Source: Isochrysis galbana (lineage: Eukaryota; Haptophyta; Isochrysidales; Isochrysidaceae). Taken from it: a stretch of DNA of 64,000 nt. Under the pieces are notes generated by a model. It was not told the origin of the DNA and searched no databases. It was given only the letters and a program-made list of their open reading frames with translations. The position numbers and the translations under genes are program-made. Shown piece by piece: positions 41,334 through 51,350 of the stretch (its first letter is position 1; each line of letters opens with the position of its first letter). Location: contig CM030931.1 in the NCBI GenBank assembly GCA_018136815.1, positions 629,511 through 693,510 of the forward strand. The letters run 5' to 3'.

Positions 41334-42155
41334 TTAGAAAGCGAGATCGAGGACGTACGAGAGGGTCTCTCCCTCCCTCAAGGGAGAACGAGTGCGCGCG
41401 AGATGAACGAGCAAATCTTCAGCGGCCGGAACCAAAGTCAGGCGCACTGAAAACTGGCGAAGCGGAACGACAGCGGAAACGGAAACGAAACTGCGAGTGA
41501 CCGGAATGGACGGAGACGCGGCGACCAACGTGTGAGCCGTCTGAAAAGAACGGGGCGCGGCAGCCGGAAGAGAGTCGGACGAGAAGAGAGCAGGCTGAGA
41601 ACGGAACAATCGACGGAATGCGCGTTGTACGACGGAGGGCATGTTGGCGAATACCCCTCCGTCAGCGAACGATTCATCAGACGAGCGAGTCGGTATCGGT
41701 TGCCAACCCAATCGGGTTGGCGCGACTATCGTAGGCGGCGCGAGCCAGCGGCGAACAGCGAGGGTGTAGGCCACCGTCCATCCGGAGGGGCTAACCTCGC
41801 TGGCACGGCCAAGGCAGCTTAACGGCGAGTTTCGAGGGAACGAATTGGCCAGTCCATCCAAGATTTGACTGGCTACAGCAGACGGATCGGCAGCGACGGG
41901 GCTCAAGGCAAGAGTTAGTGTTGAGCGCTCGTAATCGGGAGCATTGAACGAATGATTCGAGGACGACGAGAGCGACGAAGGAGGTAGCGAACGAACGGCG
42001 AGAGAGAACGGGACTCCCGGAGTCGAATCGTCCCCGCCGCACATGAGCAGATGGGGGTGACTCCGGATCGATTGGACGACTGAAACGAAAACGCGAATTT
42101 CGGGAACGACGGCATCGCAACCTAGGGTAGCACCCCCAGGTTGGAAAGACAACAA
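41334..42155 (-). CDS. Unknown retrotransposon ORF upstream of the methyltransferase-like region
   Basis: 273 codons, rich in Ser, Ala and Arg, no catalytic motif that I recognise; there is no DTGA/DSGA protease triad. It shares frame with the methyltransferase-like region, separated by a single stop codon, so the two may once have formed one polyprotein. About 80 residues at its N-terminus fall in the first unit of a 511-bp tandem duplication (41921-42942), and a near-identical peptide is therefore encoded again at 42331-42666. Confidence 0.4.
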   Translation of the reverse strand: MLSFQPGGATLGCDAVVPEIRVFVSVVQSIRSHPHLLMCGGDDSTPGVPFSLAVRSLPPSSLSSSSNHSFNAPDYERSTLTLALSPVAADPSAVASQILDGLANSFPRNSPLSCLGRASEVSPSGWTVAYTLAVRRWLAPPTIVAPTRLGWQPIPTRSSDESFADGGVFANMPSVVQRAFRRLFRSQPALFSSDSLPAAAPRSFQTAHTLVAASPSIPVTRSFVSVSAVVPLRQFSVRLTLVPAAEDLLVHLARTRSPLREGETLSYVLDLAF

Positions 42156-42942
42156 GAAGGCTTTGCTCAGCCGTCCGAGGGACGGCGAGCTCGTAGATCG
42201 GAGAGGCGAAACGTTAGAGGTACGAAATGAAACGCGAAAGGGAGTGACAGAAGTATCGAGAATGAAAGGGGTGGCGGTCCAGGCCGCCGAGGAATCGAGA
42301 AGTCAACGAAGCATATGGCGGCGGCCTCGCCTATTCCCTAACGGCGGTTGCGGCCGAGGACGACGAGACGACGAAGGTAGGCGCGGTGGGCGTCGGGAAT
42401 CTCCGGCTCGCCCTCGCAAAGGAAGCGAGCGTTGAGCGCTCGTAATCGGGAGCATTGAACGAATGATTCGAGGACGACGAGAGCGACGAAGGAGGTAGCG
42501 AACGAACGGCGAGAGAGAACGGGACTCCCGGAGTCGAATCGTCCCCACCACATATGAGCAGATGGGGGTGACTCCGGATCGATTGAACGACTGAAACGAA
42601 GACGCGAATTTCGGGAACGACGGCATCGCAACCTAGGGTAGCATCCCCAGGTTGGAACGACAACAAGAAGGCTTTGCTCAGCCGTCCGAGGGACGGCGAG
42701 CTCGTAGATCGGAGAGGCGAAACATTAGAGGTACGAAATGAAACGCGAACGGGAGTGACAGAAGTGTCGAGAAGCGAAAGGGGTGGCGGTCCAGGCCGCC
42801 GAGGAATCGAGAAGTCAACGAAGCATATGGCGGCGGCCTCGCCTATTCCCTAACGGCGGTTGCGGCCGAGGACGACGAGACGACGAAGGTAGGCGCGGTG
42901 GGCGTCGGGAATCTCCGGCTCGCCCTCGCAAAGGAAGCGGAT
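41921..42942. repeat. 511-bp tandem duplication within the retrotransposon
   Basis: Units 41921-42431 and 42432-42942 both start TTGAGCGCTCGTAATCGGG and end with the CTCGCAAAGGAAGCG segment. The second unit contains the end of the Gag frame. Few substitutions are visible (for example CCCCGCC/CCCCACC near 42033/42544). Confidence 0.8.
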
Positions 42943-44820
42943 GAACGGTTGACAGCAGTACGGCGAATGGGCGCCATCGCTTGTCCCATATCGCCAATTG
43001 TCGGGAGCCGCCTTGTTCGGGTCGGTAGAGCGGAGGTCGGCGGGGAAGCGCAGCGACTGCAGGCTCTCGAGGCTAGACTTAGCATCGCGAGTGCCGCCCT
43101 TAGTGCGAACGAATGTGCGCGCGCGTACCCACTTCGTAAGAGTGCGAGTCGTGTAAATGATGCGAGCATGCCAGGACTCACCCGAGGGAACCTCTCGTGC
43201 CGCCATCACCTGGTATTCAAGTGGGGCATTAGCGGATTCGGAGTAGGCTCTGCCGTGGCGCCCATAGTGGCGCAGCCACTGCTCAAGAATATCCGGCTCA
43301 TCCGACAGAGCTGGGTCCGCGGGAGGAGCGGCGTGGCGTTTAGCATGACGTCGGCTCTCCCGGCTACCACGTTGGCCTGACTTGGACTTAGAGGCGTGGG
43401 GGCGAAGAGATCGGCGAGGATTAGAATGCAAACCTTCGGGGGCCATCATAGACGGCCGTCCCTCTTTAGTATGATAACCTTTGCCCGCAGTGGTATAGTG
43501 GCCACCCTTGGCGCGGCGAGGCCTGCGGCGAGAGTCCGTAGACTCGGATGACCCATCGGACTCCGAGTCGCTGGTCGGCGAAGAGTTGGATGAACACGGG
43601 CTAGAAACCGGGGACGATGACGAGGAGGACGAAGAAGTAGAGGGACTGTAGCGGCGGCGGCGGCGGTCCTTCTTCTTGTCCTTATGAGGCTTTTTAGATT
43701 TCGATGAGGAACGAGGGAGCGGCGGTGGCGGAGGCACAACAACTTCGCCGCCATCATCGGATGGAGGTGGAGGCGGGCTGGCTGCCTGGACTGGTGTAGG
43801 AGGGAGTCGGCCCCGTTCAATCGCGTTGGTGACTGCGGCGAGCTGCTGTGAGAATTGGGCGGCCATGGCCTGCATGAGCTCAATGTAACGCAGCTCGACG
43901 GGGTTGAGCCCCGGTGAAGCCGACGAAGTTGGCGGCGGAGCCGTAGCAGACGGTGGAGAAGGAGAGAGATGAAGAAGGGAGTCGGGCAGCAGGCCCGGGG
44001 CCTCTCCACAACGAGACGGCTGACTTGGGGCGACCGAGGCGACCGAGAGGCGTTCGAGCGATGGATGGTAGGGCTCGTAGGCGGCCTCCGAGTCCGATGG
44101 TAATGGTGGCGGTGCCTCGAGACATACGCGAGCTGAGGGGAGGAATCCTTCCAGAGGATTATCCTCACCCTGGAAAGACTCGGGCTTGGACCTGTCCTCC
44201 ATGGGCTCCGGCGGCGATGGCGGAGATGATGGTGGGGGGACCGCAGAGAGATCAGGAGGCGAGGGAAGGGAGGGCATCATCTCCCCCTGTGAAGGTGGTG
44301 GTGGATGCCCATCCGGAGAGGAGAAAGGGGGCAGGGCAGGCATGATGCCCGACTCTGCAGAGGTGGGGGTGACCCCCATTGAGACGTCCAGCGCGGGACG
44401 CACCGGATAGGATTCTACACCTGACGAATTGGAGTGGCCCACAAGGCCTGAGGGCAATGAGGAAGGGGCGAAGCCGGCGGCAGGCGCGGCGAGGGAGACC
44501 ACTTCGGAGGTGCTGACGGGCTGAAGCCCGTCAGCAGAGGAAGGCGGGCAGGCGGGCTTGAGCGAGGGCGAGGACGGCGGCGAAAGCGACATTGAGCGAG
44601 CGGCGAGAGGCGAGGGTGAGTGAGAGGAGGGCTGTGGTGGCAGGGGCTGGCAAGGCGAGGCGAGGTTGTAGGGTATGAGTGTTACGAGAGCGAGAGCGAC
44701 GAGAGCGAGAGCGACGACGGATGACGACTGACGACAGGACGACGGACAAAGACACCCAGGAAAACACCCCGACTCTCGCCCCACGACTTTCTCACATAAC
44801 TCGACTGAAATCAAACCCAA
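42850..44820 (-). CDS. Gag-like protein of the retrotransposon
   Basis: 656 codons; the first in-frame start lies inside the 5' LTR (44820), so translation from the LTR transcript would include LTR-coded residues 1 to about 133. The N-terminal half is Pro/Ser-rich (PPSSPPSPPEPMEDR). A short helical element (VELRYIELMQAMAAQFSQQL) resembles Gag oligomerisation helices. Then come a basic-serine stretch (HKDKKKDRRRRRYSPS), a Ser/Asp-rich region, and a conserved-looking C-terminus (EPDILEQWLRHYGRHGRAY, ESWHARIIYTTRTLTKWVRA). I see no CCHC zinc knuckle. Gag proteins form the particle around the RNA. Assignment rests on position after the 5' LTR and composition. Confidence 0.65.
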   Translation of the reverse strand: MGLISVELCEKVVGRESGCFPGCLCPSSCRQSSSVVALALVALALVTLIPYNLASPCQPLPPQPSSHSPSPLAARSMSLSPPSSPSLKPACPPSSADGLQPVSTSEVVSLAAPAAGFAPSSLPSGLVGHSNSSGVESYPVRPALDVSMGVTPTSAESGIMPALPPFSSPDGHPPPPSQGEMMPSLPSPPDLSAVPPPSSPPSPPEPMEDRSKPESFQGEDNPLEGFLPSARVCLEAPPPLPSDSEAAYEPYHPSLERLSVASVAPSQPSRCGEAPGLLPDSLLHLSPSPPSATAPPPTSSASPGLNPVELRYIELMQAMAAQFSQQLAAVTNAIERGRLPPTPVQAASPPPPPSDDGGEVVVPPPPPLPRSSSKSKKPHKDKKKDRRRRRYSPSTSSSSSSSSPVSSPCSSNSSPTSDSESDGSSESTDSRRRPRRAKGGHYTTAGKGYHTKEGRPSMMAPEGLHSNPRRSLRPHASKSKSGQRGSRESRRHAKRHAAPPADPALSDEPDILEQWLRHYGRHGRAYSESANAPLEYQVMAAREVPSGESWHARIIYTTRTLTKWVRARTFVRTKGGTRDAKSSLESLQSLRFPADLRSTDPNKAAPDNWRYGTSDGAHSPYCCQPFIRFLCEGEPEIPDAHRAYLRRLVVLGRNRR

Positions 44821-45269
44821 ACACTCCGATCAGACAACGACGGACGACGATCAAAGGGCGATCTGTCGGCGATCTTGTCTGGAACGGGAATCGCACCATA
44901 ACGGAATCGAGGGGCAATCTTGCCGCACAGGATTCCAAGAGACTTACCAAATAAGACGAGAGAAGTGCGATATGCTTAAGGAGGAGGTACGAAGAGATCG
45001 CAAATTAAACCTGATTGCCCCCAGAAGCAGATAAAGAACCGCAGGGGAGATAGCAAATTAAACCTATCTGCGAGGCGCCTGGGAGGAAGAGAGGTGGGGA
45101 AACTTCCCTTCTCTTTCGAGAGGAAGAGAGAGGGCGCTCCACAACCCCCGATCCCATGCATCCAAGCGAAGCTTTTGACCGAGAACGAGAACGAGAGGAT
45201 TATAACGATAAATACCGAACGACGAAGAGAAGAGCGAAGCCTAACGAGTGTCGATTCGCGAATGCGACA
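44422..45269 (-). repeat. 5' LTR of the retrotransposon (right copy)
   Basis: 848 bp, TG...CA ends in element orientation. Carries promoter functions and, unusually, the start of the Gag frame at 44820. The flanking TGATT at 45270-45274 repeats 37051-37055. Confidence 0.95.
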
Positions 45270-45310
45270 TGATTATAAGGTCGTGTACGCTTACGACATA
45301 TAACAACATA

Positions 45311-45830
45311 TCACTCGTCATCGGGCTTCTCCACTATCATCTCTAGGTCCCAAGGCAGCACGTGTGACTCCCAATCTTTCAGCAAATCCTCAAGCACAAG
45401 ATTTGTGTGGCACCTCACAAGCCTCTCCACCGTGGATGCACCCAGCCTATTGCGCTTCTTTGAGTGGATCCAGTCTTGCACATACCACGACCGCTCACAT
45501 CCCGAAGCAGAACACGAAAGCGCAAGCAAACGGCAAGCAGCCCACTGAAGATGAGGCCATGACGCTAAATAAATGTTCGCCCATTTGTACGAAGCCATCA
45601 CTCGAGCGCGATTGGAGAATGCCACTTCATCATTAAGATCATGGAAGCCACTGATGCAAGCCTCTTGCAAGTCCGAATACTCAGCCAAAATATCCGGGTA
45701 AGGGTGCTCCCGTGTCGCCATCTGCCGAAAACACATCCTCAGTTCCTTCTGTTCATTTGACGAAAACTTGCGACGATAGAACTCAGGCTCGAGACAATAT
45801 GCGGCTGTCCCAAGCTGTTTGCCACCACCC
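45311..45830 (-). pseudogene. hAT-family transposase, C-terminal dimerisation region
   Basis: Minus-strand frame with YCLEPEFYRRKFSSNEQKEL, FSNRARVMASYKWANIYL and then LQWAACRLLALSCSASGCER followed by SWYVQDWIHSKKRNRL and ERLVRCHTNLVL. That is the hAT C-terminal dimerisation pattern (A-x2-L-L-x-L-x-x-S-A-S-x-C-E-R, K-R-N-R-L, V-x-L-V-x-x-x-x-N). The N-terminal and catalytic parts are missing; upstream the frame runs into simple repeats. A second, more damaged relative lies at 50640-51350. The LTR retrotransposon landed about 40 bp beyond the C-terminal end. Confidence 0.75.
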
Positions 45831-46860
45831 AGGATTCCCCCACAGTGCCCCCTCCCACTGCCCGGGCCCTCCCCGCCTCCGCCGCGACTCGCCACCCTCA
45901 CCCCCAGCAGCGCGCACGCCCCTCTCCCCGTCCCGCCGTCCCCGAGTCCCTCCCCGCCGCCCCTCATCCCCGACTCTCCCCGCCCATCCCTTCGCCCTCG
46001 GAGGGGCCGCCGTCGCCTCTCGCCCCGCCCTTTCTCTCTTCTCCGTTTTCTTTTGGCGTCCCCGCGCGGGGGGAACTCCCTCTCCCGCGGGGGGGGAAAT
46101 CGGCTCGCCCCTGACACTCCCCCTGCCTCCCTCTTCTGCACTGCTCGTCCCCCCGGTCTCCGGTCTTCTCTTCTCGCAGTGGGGGGGGTGTTGCGTTATT
46201 GGGAGCGCGCGAACGCCCTCCATGCCCCACGACACGCTCTATTTTTAGAACGTGTCTCCCCTCCCGGCGCCCCGCCCTTCCCTCTCCTCCCTCGCACCGC
46301 GCCCGCATGCTGCCGAGATCCCTCCCTTGCCCTTTCCTTTGTAACCCCGGTCCTCCCCTTGTTTCCTTGGCCAGTGGGGTCGGGGGTCTTCCCGCGCCCC
46401 GCCCCCTCCCCGACCCGCCAATGCCCCGTTCCCTTCGTCCATATCTTCTATCCTTTCCCTGTTCCTATAGTTGTTCGTCCCCCCCCCGTTTTCTCCGTGT
46501 CCTTATCTTTTCGTCTTGGTTCTCTCGGCGCCAGCGCTCCGAAGCACCCCCTGTCTCCCCGGTCTTCTGTCTACCCTGTGCATCCCCGTCCGTCGTGTGT
46601 CATTATGCAGGCTGGTAACTGGTACTCTTCATGTCACGCCGAGCCCCCAACCACCCTCACTCCACACTCGCAGTCCCCACACTCCCACACACACAGTCTC
46701 ACATCAGACACAGCACCACCTCGCAAACCACAGCCAGTCCCAGCCACTAACTTCCCACTCGATACCCTTGAACAACACACCCATTCTTCGAGGATCGCTC
46801 GCGGCGCGAGCTGCAAGGGCCGTTCTGCTTGACAGCTGAGAGGACGCCCCCCGCCCCCCC
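45831..46860. repeat. GC-rich mosaic including copies of the D-family repeat
   Basis: 46193-46312 matches 9668-9785 almost base for base. 46725-46760 (AAACCACAGCCAGTCCCAGC) matches 9792 onward. 46790-46850 resembles 35760-35840 inverted. Long proline/serine frames on both strands result from C-runs. No supported gene. Confidence 0.6.
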
Positions 46861-47373
46861 CCCGGTGATTTTCCCTGGTGAGTCGCCCGACGTAGGTCAG
46901 CTCGCCTCACTGGGTGTGTTCCTCATTGTAATTGGTGGGGGCTTATAATTATAATGGGAGTTGGGGGTCTGCGGTGGGGGGAGATTTGAAGGGATACATT
47001 CGTGTGTGTGTTGGAGGCATCAGCGCACGTCAAGGTGTACGGGCAAGTGCGCTGAGGGGTGTCGTAATAGTACCGGGCTAGTGGGAGTAGTGGTACTAAC
47101 GCTCAGATGTTTTATTATTATTATAACGTGGCCTTCACCGACATGCGGTCCAGTGCCAGTAGTTGACAGTTGCTGCAACGCACGCCGGTGGAGTGCACAC
47201 ATCGCCGGTCGCCGGTAGCGACGGGAATAAATTGTAGCACGATCATTTCTATTCATTGATATCAGAAGGATTGGCCCTACAACGAATACATAGCACGCGC
47301 GCGCCAACGACTGCCATGCTGATTTTCCGAGCCGCACAGGCAGAATAGCGACGCATCTCTCTTGCCGCGCGTC
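46861..47373. other. Downstream flank of the kinase gene
   Basis: No gene seen. Contains a TTATAATTATAATGG stretch (46945) and a TTATTATTATTATAACG stretch (47110). The 3' untranslated region of the minus-strand kinase gene lies at its right edge. Confidence 0.4.
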
Positions 47374-50087
47374 TCAAGGTTTCTTTCCGAGACTTCCTCC
47401 CGGAAAGGCACGATTGAGGAGTCCGCCAAGCGCATTGCCAAAGGAGGCTCGACGTCCTGGCAAGTAGCTGCTCGGGCCACCGACGTAGTTGCGATCTTCG
47501 ATATCAAGGTACGCACGCATGTCTCGTGCGAGCGCAAATGCGGCCGAGTCCGGTTCGACTTGCTCTTCAACGATGTTCAGCACCGGCTCAAGCCCTTCGG
47601 GAAGCACGTCACGTAATCTGCTCACGTCGGAGCCAGGAACAGACGGGATGAGGGTCGAAAGGAGAGTCTCAAGCAGCTCGAGCGCTGCAAGCAACCCTTG
47701 CTCAGATGCAGGGGTCGAGGCCGCGCTAGCGCATAGTGCAAGGACGCCCTGCATCGCCTCAGTCGAGCACATGTACCGCGCGGCATCCAGATCAGATTCC
47801 GCCAGCTCACGCAAAACTTCCACTGCCATGAGGCGCACCTCGTAATCGTGCGTGAGCGCCAGGCCAAAGAGCGTTTCTCGCAACGATTGGTCGCGGAAGA
47901 TGCTCTCCGAGGGCGCGTTGCGGGCGACTATGAGTAGCACCTTGAGAACAATGCGCTGCACCTTCAACTCTGCTTGGTAGCTTGCCGTTATAGTGGCACC
48001 GGCGGCCGCACGCGCACGCTCGCCGGCGTCGCTCGCGGCGGAATCAGCGGTGTCCGCCTTCAATCCGTCTGCGGTTGTCGCACCAAGGCTTGATGATGTG
48101 ACGGGCGGCTCGTTCTCAGACAGCGCCCTTGCGACCGGCACGTTCGCATCCCGACTGGCATTGTCCGTTGCTATGCGTGCCTCGGTGAGCATCCGAAAGA
48201 GCAGAGTGAGGAGCACTTGAGGGCCGCCGAATGCGATACGTTCGCAAAGCGTCACCCGTCGCGGAGTCATCGTGGAGGACTCCTCGCCAATGATGCGTTC
48301 GAATGGCTCGGATCCATCCCACGGGGACATGTGAAGTGCGCACATGGCGAACTGCACGCAGTCCTCTTCGCTCAAGGCAGCGATTTGCTCGGGCGACATC
48401 CACGGAAACGCCTCGGTTCTCGATTCATCGTCGCCAGCCTCGTGATAGCGTGAGGGCTGAGCCGAGGAGCCGCGCGCGCCATCGTCCCGGACTTCCCAAA
48501 AGCTGAGTCCTCTTTCGACGTGGGCCTCGAGGCCCCTCTCTTCCCTGCCATCCATCCACTCACCAGCATAACGCGCTATCGTGGCTGTTCCTGCGGATGT
48601 TGAGGCGGCCGTCGTGCTGAGTCGCGCTTCTGGAGGAGTAACCGGCCCGTCCGAGAAGTCTATTGGGCCGCCCAGTGGAGGTTGCGGTCCGCTCTCAATA
48701 TTCACCCCCTCCCCCCGTATCAGTGCTATGCTTTCGCGCAATCTCTCCGCCTCCGAAAGACGCAATGTTCTTGTGAGCTCAGCCGTGGCTCCGTGCTCCA
48801 ACAGCTGGGCGCTTTCAGCGGCATCGACGGCATTCGTCGTCACCGACTCCGCACCTTGCCCTGGACGCAGCGTGCCTCCTGCGCACTCCCGGGTGGCGCC
48901 CGCCCTCACAAGTGTACGGTCGCGAGGCTCGACGCCTGACCCGGCCGGAAGAGTGGCGCTAGCATCCTTGGCCGGCGCAGCGCCCGCCTCACCGTTCACC
49001 GGGCACAGAGGCGAGGCCATCACCTCGACAGCGAGAGGCTGCAGCACCTCCCGTATCTTGGTTGGGCCTCCAACCTTTGTGCAGAAGGGCGTCTCCAAGA
49101 GTTGCGCGGCGGAGAGCCGAGCATCAGGGTCCTTAATCAAGCAATGGCGCAGCATATCTGCGAATTCCTCCGACCACACTTCTGGATTTGAGAGCACTGG
49201 CGGCGGGGCCGATGGTATCTTGAAGAGGGCCCGAAGCGCGGGTTTCAGCTCCCAGTGCGGAGGTCTCATCTCGGCCAGCTCAATGGCCGTGATACCTGAG
49301 GCGACCCGAAGGGAGCCGTCAGCTCCACGAATCATGGCTAGCAAGGCGCGGCTTGCGCCACTGCACTGCGACTGCAGTCGGCAGGCAGCAAGCGTTGCGC
49401 AGCTCACCCAGAGACCAGATGTCCGCGGAAGACGAATAGGGCGCCTCTGCGATAACCTGGGCGATGAAGGGTCATGTTTACGATGAGTTGTGGGTCGGGG
49501 ACCCTGCAGAAAGCAGGCATTCGACTATCCAGCGGGACAAGGGCACCGGTCACCTCGGGCGCCATCCAGTGCGGGGTGCCGATGACGGTCGTCCGCTTGG
49601 ACATGGTGGAACCCAGCTGCACGGCGACGCCAAAGTCAGCGAGACGGAGTTCGCCCAACGCGGTGAGCAGCAGGTTGGCCGCCTTGACGTCCCGGTGCAG
49701 CATGAGGCACTTCTCATGCAGATGTCGGAGCGCGAGGAGCGCCGCAGTGAGCGCCGCGGCGAGCTGCGTCTCGCGGAGTGGTCTGCGGTGTGCGCGCATG
49801 ATGTCTGCGAGCGAACCGGCGTCGCACAGCTCTGTCACCAGCCAGAGCTCCGCCGGGAGCCTGAGCGATCCCAAGTATCGCAGCACGTGCTCCGATTCAC
49901 ACGCCGCGAGCGCCGCTACCTCGCGCTCTACCTGTGAGGAGAGGTTGGCCACCTCGTCGTCGGCATCGAGAGGAAGAACCTTGACTGCAACAGTCAGCCC
50001 ATCTGAACGACGGCGAGCCCGGAACACACGGCCGTAGGAGCCACGCCCAATCTGAAGGCCCAGCTCGTACTGCTCGGCGCCGCACAT
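47374..50087 (-). CDS. STE20-like Ser/Thr protein kinase with armadillo-like C-terminus (three exons)
   Basis: Exons (minus): 50087-49554, 49456-49408 and 49295-47374; introns of 97 bp (GTGACC...CAG) and 112 bp (GTGAGC...CAG), phases 0 and 1, giving 834 residues. The kinase domain begins at once: GRGSYGRVFRA (glycine loop), VAVKVL (ATP lysine), HRDVKAANLLL (catalytic loop), DFGVAVQLGS, and GTPHWMAPEV which joins across intron 1 to IAEAPYSSSADIWSLG and across intron 2 to ITAIELAEMRPPHWE. The GTP-x-W-M-A-P-E-V signature and ELAE-x-x-PP mark the STE20/GCK (MST-like) group. A long Ala/Ser/Glu-rich linker follows. About residues 540-750 look like armadillo repeats (RIVLKVLLIVARN, VRLMAVEVLRELAES). 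Signalling in a MAP-kinase or Hippo-type pathway is inferred from the group. Confidence 0.9.
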
Positions 50088-50094
50088 CGGCGGG

Positions 50095-50400
50095 ACTACC
50101 CCTCCCCCCCCCTCCCTCCTCTCTCTTCTCTTCTCTCTCCTCTCTCCTCTCTCCTCTCTCCCCTCTTGTCCCTTCTCTCTCCTCTCTCGTCCCTCCTCCC
50201 TGCACTCTCCTTCGTGCTCTCTCCTCTCCCTTCCCTCCTCTTTCCTCTCTCCTCTCTCCGCTCTCCTCTATTCTCTCCCCTCTCCCCTCTCCCCTCTCTC
50301 CTCTCTCGGTCTCTCCTCCTCTCTCCTCTCTCCTCTCTCCTCTCTCGGTCTCTCCTCTCTCCTCTCCACGTCTGATCCTCTCTCGCTCTCTCTCCTCTCC
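50095..50400. repeat. CT-rich low-complexity tract at the kinase 5' end
   Basis: Roughly 300 bp of CTCTCC and CTCTCTC runs on the plus strand (GA-rich on the kinase strand) begin only 8-10 bp from the kinase start codon. Frames in it encode Glu/Arg or Ser/Leu repeats only. Confidence 0.8.
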
Positions 50401-50629
50401 GGGTGCGCTGGAGGCGGAGGCGGAGATGGAGGCGGAGGAGGAGGCGGAGCACGAGAACGAGGAGGAGGCGGCGGAGGACGCCGGCCAAAAGCCTGGACAG
50501 GCGCGCCATGGCCGGCGCCGGCGAATTAGCTGACCGTGTCACGCGTGCGCTCGCGCTTAACTCGGACTCTCCGAGCCCCTCGGGGCGGCGCATTAGCGCG
50601 TGGGTGCCGACATCGACTAGGCCGAGTGC

Positions 50630-51350
50630 AAGCGCATCATCAGATCAGAAGATGTGGACGAGACGATCACCACGGCGATCGCGATCATGAAACCAGTGTG
50701 CCGTCTACTCAGGCTGACCGATGGAAAACTTGGGGCCCACCTGGGCAAGGTGTACGCTTACCTTGTGCAGATCGACGTGCATTTGCGTGAGGGTGTTATT
50801 CCTGGTCTAGATGCTACACGGGAGCACAAAATCCATGAGCTTTTCGTGGCAGGGTGGGAATACTTGCACGCCCCAGTCATGACTGCCGCTCTGCCGCTTA
50901 TGCTCTTGAGCCAGAGTTTTGCCGCCGCTCCTTTTCCGCTCAAGAGAAGCAGCAACTGCAAGCATGCCTATGCCTACGGCAAATGTATTTATTCAAATGC
51001 CAAATGTCATTCAAATGTCAATGTCAAATGTCGACACCGGATCATTCAATTGCTGAGCTCAATTCCGACTTACGACTTAGCTGACTTCCAGGAGGCGTGT
51101 CTTGCTGGAATGCATGGTCTCACGGATGAGGTGGCTTTTTCTGAGCGTGCCCGGGCGATGGCATCGTACAAGTGGGCCAATGTTTACCTCACGCCCTGGC
51201 CTCATCTGCAGTGGGCGGCGCGGCGTGTTTACAGGCGCTTTCCTGCTCTGCGCCTGGCCGTGAGCGCTCATGGTCCGTAGAAGATTGGATCCACCCCAAA
51301 AAGAGGAATAGACTGGGCCAACCAACAGTAGAGAGGCTCGTTAGTCGTTA
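50630..51350 (+). pseudogene. hAT-family transposase remnant, several frameshifts
   Basis: Plus-strand reading passes through three frames: DETITTAIAIMKPVCRLLRL and YAYLVQIDVHL (50654 on), YALEPEFCRRSFSAQEKQQL (about 50890), DFQEACLAGMHGL with FSERARAMASYKWANVYL and PHLQWAARR (51060-51220), then DWIHPKKRNRLGQPTVERLV (51280-51345). It aligns segment by segment with the hAT C-terminal fragment at 45311-45830, here with a longer N-terminal part. The conserved S-A-S-x-C-E-R segment is scrambled by a shift near 51225. TCAAATGTCAATGTCAAATG repeats interrupt it at 51000-51035. Confidence 0.7.

Larger units (their letters stand above)
37056..45269 (-). mobile_element. LTR retrotransposon (Ty3/gypsy chromovirus-like), 8214 bp, recent insertion
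   Basis: Two 848-bp direct repeats (37056-37903 and 44422-45269) start TGACGAATTGG and end GCGACA, so TG...CA. TGATT flanks the element on both sides (37051-37055, 45270-45274), a 5-bp target duplication. I noticed only one difference between the LTRs. Coding runs on the minus strand: Gag-like (from 44820), an unknown ORF, a methyltransferase-like region and integrase with chromodomain (to 38858). A C6 run directly inside the left LTR (37904-37909), i.e. a purine tract on the coding strand, is the expected polypurine tract. I could not match the sequence inside the right LTR to a tRNA. No protease, RT or RNase H was found, so the copy should depend on other elements. Confidence 0.93.

Noticed and set aside
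44400-44421. tRNA primer-binding site next to the 5' LTR
   Set aside because: The sequence on the element strand (GGTGTAGAATCCTATCC) does not start with TGG and I could not match it to a tRNA 3' end.
45819-46832. 337-codon proline-rich plus-strand ORF
   Set aside because: It crosses repeat copies that match 9668-9785 and C-runs; no domain motif.
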